NCBI GenBank assembly: GCA_050084515.1
Contig: CM114273.1
Coordinates: forward strand, 35,774,001 to 35,838,000
DNA from: Blasia pusilla
Taxonomy: Eukaryota > Marchantiophyta > Marchantiopsida > Blasiales
Length of the DNA: 64,000 nt
Direction of reading: 5' to 3'
Made by a program: the position numbers and the translations under genes. Below, one piece after another: positions 10,205 to 20,149 of the stretch (its first letter is position 1; each line of letters begins with the position of its first letter). The notes under the pieces were generated by a model that worked only from the letters and a program-made list of their open reading frames with translations, made no database searches and had not been told where the DNA came from.

Positions 10205-11190
10205 GCCACTCCCAAGTTGAGGATCCATGTCAAGCAGTTCATGTCCATCGCCTTACCCAAAACATGGCGTCGTGATGCCTCTAACAATAAAGGTACTTCC
10301 GTCACTCATGTGGGAAATCCCATTGCTTGCTTTCTCTTGTTGGCGTTGTGCTTCACCAAGCGCTGAACCTAGTCATCCCAAACCAAGCAAGGACCGGCCT
10401 CCTTGTATGCATAGGAAGCGGGAAAACTCACAAACGTGGGCAAGGCTACCCGTGGCCTGCCTACCGTGTTGACCACAGTCAACGGTGGTCGATCATCGTG
10501 CCTCATTGCCTGTGATCAACGACCTGGATCGAGAATGGAATCCACTAAAAAATGGGAGGGGCGCTCTGCTCTCGCATACGCCCTCCGTAACACCACATGG
10601 GGCACCAAGTTCGTCCACCATAGACGCGGGCAATGGGCTCTAGAACCTACACTCGCCGCATCCAAGAACACTGCTGGGCAGATCTAGGCACACACTTCAT
10701 GAGCAATCGTCACCACTTATGACCTAGAGTCCCCTAAGATTGGCACATTCTCAAGAATGTAGGCTAGAGAATGAGACTCATGCTCCTACAACTACCGTAA
10801 GACCCTCAACATCTCCCAAAACAACCTGGACCGAGTGTCAGCTAACCCGCTGCCGCGTCCTGCACTCGATTGGCCCTGACATGACCAACCGGCAATGACC
10901 AAATCAATGGTCCCTACCCGCTCTAAGTCTTGCGCCCCTAGCAACAAAATATCCCTCGGTAGGGAACTCTGATACCCCTGTACTACGAGCGCAAACAATT
11001 AATTGGAAAAACGTAGGCGTAACTGTGCCACATGTCGTAGTCAGATGCGCCTTGCAACATCATCACTCTCCACATATAGGTAGTGCTGCACTCGCACTCC
11101 TACCTGCAAAACAACAACTAACCCGATGCTAATCCCTCCAAAGAGATCTAACACTCAAATACCCTCCTCCGGGATACACCACACAATGGG
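10205..11190 (-). pseudogene. copy A C5 cytosine DNA methyltransferase domain (DNMT3-like) within pol
   Basis: Family role: transfer of a methyl group from S-adenosylmethionine to C5 of cytosine in DNA. Reading one minus-strand frame throughout: motif I VLDLFGGI (about 11132-11154, AdoMet binding); motif II-like YLYVESDDVARR; motif IV IDLVIAGWSCQGQS with the catalytic Cys codon at 10879-10881; DTRSRLFWEMLRVL; motif VI YILENVPILGD (about 10741-10760); motif VIII DAASVGSRA ... PRLWWTNL (about 10606-10650); a short target-recognition region; motif IX/X AMGFP, VTEV and ASRRHVLGKAMD. Length is about 328 codons, near the size of a DNMT3 catalytic domain, in canonical rather than DRM-type permuted order. 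Ten in-frame stops but no frameshift. The protease end (11826-11554) and RT start (9846-9559) are in the same frame, so it was part of one polyprotein. The usual Pro before the catalytic Cys is Ser here, but Pro in copy C. Confidence 0.9.
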
Positions 11191-12400
11191 TGTGATATCC
11201 AAGGGTGTCCTCATAGCACTCCCTGCTATCTAAGGTTCCTCAGACCCGTCACGATTTGGTGCAAACGCCTCGCTCCACGCGGTCTGCACAAGCTCATCTG
11301 CCAATCATCGAAGCTCCTCAGTCAAGCCCCACAATGGCACCTCTCCTCCACGAAATGATGCGGCTATCATAACACTCCTATCCATAAAAATGTCAGGAAT
11401 GGGAGTATCCTATGCATGGACATATCCCTCAATCAAATCACTAGGCCAAGAGATGGCACTACTAAATGGTGCTAAGGTCACCACCTCTCTTGGCCGTCCC
11501 TCGATCACAGCACCTGTGAATCGAACGGGTAATGGGCTAAGGCGCCCATCACCTCACTGCCATCTTGGTCTGTAGGACGCTGACTCCTCCCAATAATCCA
11601 GGGAAAACCCCATTGGGTATAACATTGATCCACCAACCAAGACGTCATACGACTCTGCATCAATCACTATTGCCTTGGCTCGCACCACGGACTCATCTGT
11701 AGGATGTCTCGGGCAAATCCTCACCACGACCTCCTGTTGGGTGATATACTGTGTGATACTCACTCCACCCAAGAATGTCTGTATCCGGAATGGACAACGC
11801 TCCACATCGGCTATCGTCAAGCCCAATCCCCTGAATGACGCTTCCCCAACATCAGGGGTTGCGCTCTTGAATCCAACAAGACGTGCTTTGGACTAAAAGC
11901 TCTACCTCCGGGACTCACCAATTGGAAGACCTCTCCTCGGTGATCCAGCAACACAACGCCAAGAGAAGCCATGGCACGCTCTATCGCGGGTCTAGCGGGC
12001 ATCTCCGCCATCCTAGCGACCCATGACACCGCCATGAATCTGACATGGACGGCCCGAGCATCCGCTCCAAGGGCAGGTCCATTACCTCCTCTACAATCAC
12101 CTCTGAATGTGATGTAGGAACTCCAACTCCGCGCTCACATAGTGAAGCGGCCAACCGAAAAGCCTCGGCGGGCGTACCCTCCAACGTCATAACATCGAAA
12201 GCAGAAAATAAAGGAGTGCGGTACACAACGGTGGCCGCCCCCAACAACGTGCTCGACACATGCCCCTCCTGAGATCATCAACAATAAGAGTTGTCGCACT
12301 CGCTTCTCCTATTGCCCTCCGTGCCTCCACACCAACAACATCACCAAATCTCCACGAACTTTGATGAGGACCCATCGATGGGGTCCTCATCACTTTGGAA
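11191..12400 (-). pseudogene. copy A aspartic protease region and spacer before the methyltransferase
   Basis: The retropepsin-like protease cuts the polyprotein. At about 11910-11870 the active-site block reads LLDSRAQP; copy B reads LLDSGF, so the active-site Gly is changed to Arg by a G-to-A change. The second protease block is ESYDVLVGG, then MLYPMGFSLDYWEE (about 11650-11590). N-terminal to the protease is a conserved segment of unknown role (VSSTLLGAATVVY, ASDV/FDVMTLEGTPAEAFRL, about 12270-12050). C-terminal to it is a spacer of about 150 residues (SAISWPSDLIEG, AASFRGGEVPLWG) running straight into methyltransferase motif I. Frameshifts occur at about 12040 and 11850. Confidence 0.78.
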
Positions 12401-14420
12401 AACGTGAAAGACTAAGGAACCCTAGTCTGATTTCCGGCTTCCCCTTGCTGTGGATCCAACTCTGCGGCTGCTCCACGCGTCACAATTGTGGCGGCCTCCA
12501 TGTGGGAAACCCCGCATATCCAACCAGGATCCTCCATATCTTTAGCTGCTCCATATGATGTCGATGCCACGCATCCGGCATCTGGTAAACTCAATGCCAT
12601 AGCGGCAATGTGCTCTTGTAGCTGCTCTATCTGAGCAGCCATCCCAGCCTCATGTCCGGCGTCTCCCTTGGCGCGTCTAGGTGGTGGTACTCTACCTCCT
12701 CCACGGGCAGCTCCACCACCCTGTCAAGCAACTCTCGCTCCTCGTCCCCCAACGGGACCACCATGTGCACGATCTCTAGGCCCATCCGGATCAGCTACTC
12801 GCTCTTGTGCCCTCTCTAGCCCTCAGTCCGGACATAACTCAGGATGTAAACTGAAACACCAAGCGCGTGTATGACCATACCTCTGACAATAGTCACACTG
12901 ATAACCTCCTGATGCAGCACCATCTCCTCCTCCATGTTGAGGCACACATCCATGACCCTAACGAGTGCAATCGCGCTGATGATGGGCTCCACCACATGAC
13001 CAAGAAGTAATAGTAGGCGGGCTGAGCCGTATATGAAGACGCATGTCTCCGTGGCACGGCCTCTCGATATCCTCCCTAAGCTCGTGGTGCCATAGTCAAC
13101 CTATCTCTGAGTCCACGTTGCTACACAGGGGGTGCAGCCAATCATGATTGCTCTCGCCTAGAACCCATGGTGGCTACGCTCGCCTCCTCCATGTTGCGCT
13201 CAATGTTCTCGGCGGTCCTAGAAACATCTCTGAACGTAGGGAAGGTGTTCATAAGAAGCACCTGTGTCCGCAGGGTCCGGTCCAGCATCGCGTACCATGA
13301 CTAGATAGCCTGAGCCTCCATCATCCCCTAAGTGACGTTGATCAACCGACGCAAGTGAGTGTAAGCCTCACGTAAACTCTCACCCGGGCGCCTCCGGATG
13401 TCATGGATGCTCCGAACTTCTCCGTCCGTACCCCTTGGTAGCCGGCCCTCAACTCAGCGAAAAACTCAACCACGAGGTTGAACCTGGGACGAACCCGACC
13501 AAATGATCCAACTACTCCCGTGCAAGTGACCCCTCCTCAAACATCACTATTGGAAGAGGAAGTAGCCTCTCCTGACTCCTCCTCCTCATCTGGGAACGGC
13601 TCCGTCCATGACATATAGTGTGGATCATAGTAGAGTCGCCATGCCTCAATCTCCTAGGCATATCTGTGGGAGAACTCATGGTAATCATCCATGGGCGCCC
13701 CCTCTAAATGCTAGAACATACCGTTCCATGCTGTAAACGGGTTGAAGTCTCTAGATTTCCAGGCCCGCTGGGAGTCACACCAACTCCTTAACTCTGCTAT
13801 GAAATCGTGCAACTCAATCATGCCTACAGTACTTGAAAACCTACTGTGAGAAAACAGAAAGTGACGAAATCATTGAAATCTTTACAAAACTTAGAGATAC
13901 AAAGTGGCCAAGTCCGTCCGTGCGCTCACAAAAGAGCTTCAATGGAACCTGAACTGGGAGATAACTCAACATACGAGAATGCACTACCGCTGCGTCTCCC
14001 GACTATATGACTACCCGGGAAAACTAAGGTTTTTACCTATTTTTCTTTGTTTCTATTAATAGAAAAATCCCGCACCCTGATGCAATATAGGGTTAGATAA
14101 ACCTAGTAACGCTACTCCTCAAACCATCTACGTCATATTACTATGACTCCTTCAACGTCTAAGTCAGAACCATCAATCTAGGCTTCTTCTCATACAAGGG
14201 GGCCGATCAGATTAATGGTGCTTAGAGGAGTGGATGTTGAGAATCCAACACCTACGCGGTCCTCTACCCCGGTCATCCATCTCGTACGCCCAACTGGTAG
14301 GACCACTCACAATGTGTGGCGATGTGCTCAAAAACTCCTCTACATCCTCCCCCTTGTCTGACGATGACACAGAAGGAGGTTGAGGTGGTCCCTCACGTGG
14401 AGACCCTCGGAACCTTGCGC
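12401..14420 (-). pseudogene. copy A gag, interrupted by a solo LTR
   Basis: Gag forms the particle and binds RNA. Capsid-like part: MELHDF-type start, SWCDSQRA, GAPMDDYHEFSHRYA, EAWRLYYDPHYMSWTEPF, then VVEFFAELRAGYQGVRTEK (about 13830-13430). Nucleocapsid part has two CCHC knuckles, SCGGAHHQRDC (one residue shorter than standard) and CDYCQRYGHTRAWC (standard spacing), at about 13010-12870. A Gly/Arg-rich stretch follows, then a predicted coiled coil MAAQIEQLQEHIAAMALSL (12642-12590). The N-terminal part lies at 14256-14420, beyond the solo LTR. Several stops and a frameshift near 13400. No convincing start codon could be assigned in any copy. Confidence 0.82.
13845..14250 (-). repeat. solo LTR of the copia family, inserted in gag of copy A
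   Basis: 406 bp, minus strand TGTTGGATTCTC ... TTTTCTCACA. Flanked by the perfect 5-bp target duplication CCTAC at 13840-13844 and 14251-14255. The gag frame of copy A (compare C at about 59300-59340) continues on both sides. No internal copia sequence remains, so it formed by LTR-LTR recombination. Confidence 0.95.
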
Positions 14421-15987
14421 CACTCCGCGTAAAACCTCTAGAGCTACTCTCGGGTTCACCACCTCGCCTCTCAAAGTCGCGACCGGACGCCGAGATGACC
14501 CTGGTGCCCCTCTCACCCGATAACTCTCAACCTCGCAAGTAATCCCTCAATCACTCATCGCAAACATGCGGCACTCGATCTACACTCTCCCTCCCTAAGA
14601 CGTGTTACGTGCGCCAACACGCGGCGTGGTGCGGCAAATCGACCAGGCTATCATCTCATCAACAACCTACCCTAAACTCCAGAAATCCCACACAGGTCTA
14701 TGTCCCCTAAACCATATATATGAATGATGCTCTCAGCATCCACACAACCCAATATCCCCAAATAAACCACCCAAATCCCAGAATCCCTCACACGTGCAAG
14801 GAAAAGAGCCAGAATGGGTAACCTGAACACATGTCGATGTCGCTCCTCAACAATTGCAAATCTCAACCTCAACTTGGTCATGAAGACAACTCCTCCAATC
14901 AGCAAGTCGTACTTCTCTCATACTGATGCTGCTCAACCTCCTCAATGTGCGGTGTAGGTCGAGTGGTCCGGTGCGGCACTAGCGGCACAGAACGGCTACA
15001 AACACCACGGCACTCAAGAATGGGGTGGGGCACTTGGCGGCATACCCTCCTCAATCAGCAATTCACATGCTCTGATCCTTAGTGAAGGAGTAGTTCCGTG
15101 ATCGAGACGGTGCGGTGCGGCCACGAGCGGCGCGTTGCGGCTACGGGCATCAGGGCACGGTACTCGATCGTCGTCAAGCGCTACCAATCACAATATAGCA
15201 ACATGAAATCAAAACTCAAACACCATAACCGGAGGTCATCTACCATTAGAGCTTGATGATGATATTGCAATGACGGTGGCGGCCAAAACAAAGTATGTGG
15301 TGGCGACGCAAGTCAGAAAATCAACGAACGTCGTGGAAGACCCTCCACTCCGTAATGGCGGCAATGGCAACCAAAGGGTGGACAACGGACGGTGGACCGT
15401 TGATGGTGACAATTGACCATTGTTGTGATGGCTGATCGGTGACGGTGATAGTTGACCATTGACGGTGACTATGACGGCAACGGCCGCCGTCGGCATAGTG
15501 GCTCGTTTAGGGTTTGAACAATTTAACCCTAAAAATTGCCTAGCAATGGCAGTTTTGCAAGATTGATCATAACTTTTTTCTTGCAACCCCAAATTGCACA
15601 CTATTTATTGCACAGTGTGCATAGCTTTATGATCCACCACAAAATCAAAAAATATTTAGAATTGGACATTCCAATAAAAATTGAAGGGATTGTTGTAAAG
15701 CCCAATGTCTCATACTCCTACACAAAATTTGGCAGCGCTTCCGCGCTGATTTCTCCCAACAAAAATGTAAAACCTATAAAAATACAAATCAGCAAGCTAC
15801 ATGGTGCTCCCGAGAGTGCTAGCATGGGGCAACATGCCTCCATAATCAATCCCTATCAGAAATTGGGCAGCGCTTCCGTGCGCCACTCTTCCACACGAAA
15901 AATCGGCAAATGCAAAGAACAATCAAAGCAGCCCTTGCTCCGGTGAGCACTTCCATGAGCCGCTGAATGGGAATATGGTCCCCAACC
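14421..15987 (-). other. leader between 5' LTR and gag, copy A
   Basis: About 1.5 kb, GC-rich, with no long open frame. It holds a cluster of short GGTCAAC/CCGTCACC repeats at about 15345-15490 and a CCG-rich stretch at about 14940-15170. Copies B (49313-51050) and C (57562-59055) carry the same leader. Probably contains packaging signals and structured RNA (inference). Confidence 0.65.
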
Positions 15988-16564
15988 TGCAAAAATAGCG
16001 AGTGACTAGCAAGCTCCCCCATGAAGCTTTCTCATTCTCTCATTCTCTTTTTGTAAAGTAAGATCCAATCTCTCTCTACACCATCTCACACCATAGCTCT
16101 CAAAGGTGTGCACTCTCTCTCATATCAAACCAAACCCACTCTCCTAATGAAAGGCTTGGATTACACTCACAAGGCAAGGGACCATAGCTCCGCCGCCTTA
16201 TGCCAAGAGGTTCAACAAAGAGAGAATGAGCTCTCAAGCTCTCTCTTGGAGGTATATCCCCTTCCCTCTCCCAAGCCCTCTCAACGGTAACCTATGCTCG
16301 CAAGTCACCTTCTTGGCTCTTGACCTACTATAGCGGGTCAAGGGACACTTCCAAAAGTGGAAATTCAACTATCCCCAACATGGAAACTTATTTGAAATAG
16401 TAAGTTTCTCTATATGTCTCCAAATGAGCCGAAACGAAGGGGAAATCTGCTCTCTCAGGTTTCTCGGGGCCTCAACAAGTCATCCTCAACCTCCTAGGCC
16501 TGTCCTCCACTACTCGTGCAGACGCTATGCTAGATCCCACCGATCTTTCCTAACAATTGTGACA
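15988..16564 (-). repeat. 5' LTR of Ty3 copy A
   Basis: Starts TGTCACAATTG at 16564 next to copia RNase H. The part shared with the 3' LTR reaches TTACTTTA at 16054. The true end may be that point or the TTTTTGCA at 15988, which is followed by GGTTGGGGACC, a candidate primer-binding region. The end is uncertain because the 3' LTR differs after 16054. Confidence 0.75.
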
Positions 16565-17960
16565 AAGCTTTCATGAAGATGTCTGCACGGTTATCCTCTG
16601 TTGGACAATAGACTAACTTCAAAACCTCTCTTTTGATCAACTCACGAACAAAATGATACTGGATCTCTATGTGCTTTGTACAAGTTTGAAACGCAAGATT
16701 ATGTGCTATGGCAATGCAACTCTGATTGTCACACCACATTACAGTAGCACTTTTTGGTGCTTCTCCTATGTCCTCCAATATCCGTCTCAACCATATTGCT
16801 TCACAAGAAGCATAACAAGTCGCCTTATACTCTGCCTCGGTAGAAGAAAGAGCCATTGTAGGTTGCTTCTTGCTGACCCATAACACCACACCTAATCCTA
16901 CCAAGAAGCAATAACCCAAAATTGATCTCCGAGAATTTGAATCTCCTGCCCAATCCGAGTCACAAAAGGCTGTCATTTCCGTCCCTGCTCCATAGGTCAT
17001 GTCGTACTCAATAGTGCCTTTGATGTACTTCAACACACGCATACCTGCCTTCCAATGGTTCTCACGAGGCTTAGTTGAGAACCTACTCAACATCCCCATG
17101 ACGAAGCTAATGTCTGGTCTAGTGTTGCACAAAAATATCAAAGTGCCTACAAGCTTTCTGTACAACTTTTCATCTACCAATGGTGAAACGTCCTCCATTG
17201 AGAGTTTCAACTCTACCTCCATTGGCGAGACCACTCCCTTACACCCGCATGCTTTTGCTGAGTGAGAAAAATAGAATCTGACCGTTGCCAAATCTCTAGC
17301 CCTATAAAGTGGTGCAAAAGACCTAAATTTGACATTTCAAACTCGGATTTCAACACTCCCTTCATTTTCTCTATTTTCTTACTATGATCTCCTGTGATGA
17401 TCAAATCATCCACATACACGATTATCAACATATACATCCCATCTTTGCAAAACACATACAAATTAATTTGCTTTTGACGGACTCTTGATGAGACCCTTCT
17501 CCCGGAAGAATGTATCTATTCGTTGATACCATACCCTTGGGGCTTTCTTCAACCCATACAATGCTCGATGAAGCAAACACACTTTCTCTTCTACTCTGGG
17601 TGTCTCAAAACTTGGTGGTTGAGATACATACATCTCTTCCTTGAGATTCCAGAAAGGAAAACTTCACATTGTATTGGCATACATGCCAACGTCTTGTTCC
17701 TGCCACTGCTAGAATAATTTGAATGGTTGTCATCCTTGCAATAGGAGCAAAAGTCTCATAGTAATCAAAACCTTTGATTTTTTAGCATCCTTGTGAAACC
17801 AACCTCGCTTTGAATTTATCCAATGTACTGTCTGACTTGTACTTGGTCTTGTACACCCACTTGGTGCATATTATCTTCCTGTCCTTTGGCTTCTCAACCA
17901 AAGTCCAAGTTTCATTTCTTTGAATATCGTCCATCTCCATCTGCAAGGCCTCTCTCCATT
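16565..17960 (-). pseudogene. copia element E reverse transcriptase and RNase H
   Basis: The RT active-site box VYVDDLIITG (about 17420-17390) is the Ty1/copia form, followed by EMSNLGLLHHFIGLEI. The RNase H and connecting region (17291-16565) is open for about 250 codons: YRKLVGTLIFLCNTRPDISF, FCDSDWAGD, STEAEYKA, MWCDNQSCIAIAHN, TKHIEIQYHFVRELI, NRADIFMKAL. The gene is cut exactly at the KAL codons by Ty3 copy A and continues at 5877. RT upstream of 17470 contains stops and frameshifts. Confidence 0.9.
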
Positions 17961-19350
17961 AAGGATGAGCAAGGGCCTTATCCAAACATGATGGCTCTTC
18001 CACCTTCAAGACCTCTGTCATCAAGGCCATGTTGACGAGATGTGCGAAAGCTCTATTCTGCTCCTCTAGTCTTTTGGATCTCCTTGGATATGTAACAACT
18101 TCATTAGTTGCCGGTGGATCCTTACCATCCAAGAGTTGCTTTATCCACTTAGGGTATGAAAACCATAGTGGAAGAGCAGGTTGCTCTTTGTAATCATCAC
18201 CAAATTCTTCTTCTTGATGATCTGGTGTAAACATTGATGGTGTGCTGTGGTGAGTTATCTCTTCATTTGATGATAATGTGGACGGACCACTGATATCCAC
18301 CACTTGATGAGGTTGTTTGTGGAACAACACATCACGACTCACAAGCATCTTCTTTGCCTCATAATACCATAGGCGATAAGCTTTAGACTCATCACTGTAT
18401 CCCATGAAAATGCACTTCCTACTCTTGGACTCTAGCTTGGTCTGGATCCTTAAGGAATATGTACAAAGCATTCACTACCAAAAGTCCTGAAATGTTGGAC
18501 TGATGGTACCTTACCTAAGTATGATTGATGAGGAGTCTTGCCTTGCACTGACTTGGTAGCACTTCTTTTTAGAATGTAAACGGTAGTATTAACAACTTCA
18601 ACCCAAAATCCTTCTGTCAAAGCTTTTACTTTCATCATACATCTTGCCATCTCCACCACTATATGGTTTCGACGCTCAACAACTCCATTTTTTTTGGTGT
18701 ATGTGTCGTGGTTAACTGTCGCTTGATTCCATGCTCCCCCAAATATTTGTTGAATTTTGTTGATAAGAATTCTCCTCCTCAATCGGTATGAAGCTATTGT
18801 ACCTTCTTTCCTGTCTCGTTCTCAACCAGCTTGTGCCATACTTAAAATTTTCCAAAAGCACTTGCCTTATCACAAAAGAAATACACCCACATCTTCCTAC
18901 TAGAATCGTCGACAACTAAAAAGAAGTAGGAAGAACCACCTAATGCCACTATTCTCATTTTACTAGAGAGGTCAGCATGTATCAGCTCTAGAGGAGCCTT
19001 TGCTCTATTGCTGGACTTTTGTGGAAATGGTTGTCGGTGTTGTTTGCCCATCATACAAGCTTCACATATATCCGACACTCCAAAAATTGTTGGTAAATGC
19101 CAGATTTTTGTATCTGACTTTGTAAGGGAAAGCTTAGGTGACCAAATCTTTCATGCCACAACTTACTGCTACTGAGATCTGTACCTACACTTGTCGTAAA
19201 AGCATACAACTCGTAGATATTTCCACGTCGTATAACTTCACCCACTACTTTCCCATTGGCATCCTTAATGAGTGCTCCAGTTTTCTTGAAACAAACTTCT
19301 AAGTCACGATCACATAATACTGCTTCTGAAATCAAATTTCGCTTCAACTC
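17961..19350 (-). pseudogene. copia element E integrase and linker to RT
   Basis: The GAG-pre-integrase block LWHERFGHLSF is at about 19170-19140. MMGKQHRQPFPQKS and LELIHADLSSKM mark the zinc and first catalytic parts, NGVVERRNHIVVEMARCMMK the third (about 18700-18640). CIFMGYSDESKAYRLW (about 18410) and the linker to RT follow. Frames change several times. Order gag-PR-IN-RT-RH is diagnostic for Ty1/copia. Confidence 0.88.
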
Positions 19351-20110
19351 TAGTACGTATAATACATCAGTTAACTTCTTTTCTTCTCTTTTTTGTGAGA
19401 CTAAAGAAATTGTGCCTTTCCCTCTTATAGGGCACTTTGCAATATTCCCAACAGTAACAACGATGGGCTCCTGTACAGACTGTAAGGAGCTATGCTAATC
19501 CTTATATTTGGTCATATGCATAGATGCTCCACTATCGAGCACCCATTCATCTTCACTCTTTGACTTAGTGGAATGTTCTGCCTATGTGCAAAAATCTTCA
19601 ATTGCTACCCAAGCATCTACCTCATGTTCTCCTAGTTCTACAGAATTTCCATACTCCTTCTTAGGTCTAAAACAACCGTTCTTCTCATCCTGACTCCTCT
19701 TTCTACAATCTTTGACAAGATGACCTAGCTTACCACAATAAAAGCATTTGAAGGCTTTCCTTGGAAATTTCTTCTTGACATGTGTACTGTAATCATGATT
19801 CTACCTCTCTGTACGTTGGCAATAATGCTGCATCACTTCCCTCTCTTGCTTTGAAGTGCATTTGCTCTTCTACCAACATTGCACTAAATTGTTCAAAAGT
19901 AAGCGGCGTGGGTCTTACTTGAGTATTTAATGCAGTGATCAAACTGTCATACCTCAGAGGCAAAATCCTTATGCACCAACCTACCAAATCTTCGCTAGAC
20001 TTTGAAATTCCTACGGACGCCATCTAATCTTGAAGATTCTTGATCCTTGTCAAAAATTGCTCTATGCTTTCTCCTCCTGAAAATTTCTTGGTCGTAAGCT
20101 AATTCTCCAA
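19351..20110 (-). pseudogene. copia element E gag and protease
   Basis: The gag UBN2-type end reads SSEDLVGWCIRILPLRYDSL and TFEQFSAMLVEEQ (20023-19793). The zinc knuckle is CFYCGKLGHLVKDC (about 19750-19710). The protease active site is WVLDSGASMHMT (about 19545-19510). The N-terminal gag, 5' untranslated part and 5' LTR are missing: near 20110-20150 the sequence passes into a different Ty3 element, so the copia element is 5'-truncated or rearranged. Confidence 0.85.
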
Positions 20111-20149
20111 ATTTTGAATCTAAGTCTCATTCCTCATTTCATACTGATT

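Larger units (their letters stand above)
5878..16564 (-). mobile_element. Ty3/gypsy copy A carrying DNA methyltransferase and PHD modules
   Basis: A complete insertion of about 10.7 kb inside a copia element. Termini are TGTC...GACA, with GCTT duplicated at 5874-5877 and 16565-16568 (plus strand AAGC). Order on the minus strand is 5' LTR, long GC-rich leader, gag with two zinc knuckles, aspartic protease, C5 DNA methyltransferase, reverse transcriptase, RNase H, integrase, PHD finger, polypurine tract, 3' LTR. A copia solo LTR interrupts gag. The coding region has many stops and several frameshifts, so this copy is dead. It shares its whole coding plan with copies B and C at 48.7-64 kb. Confidence 0.9.
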
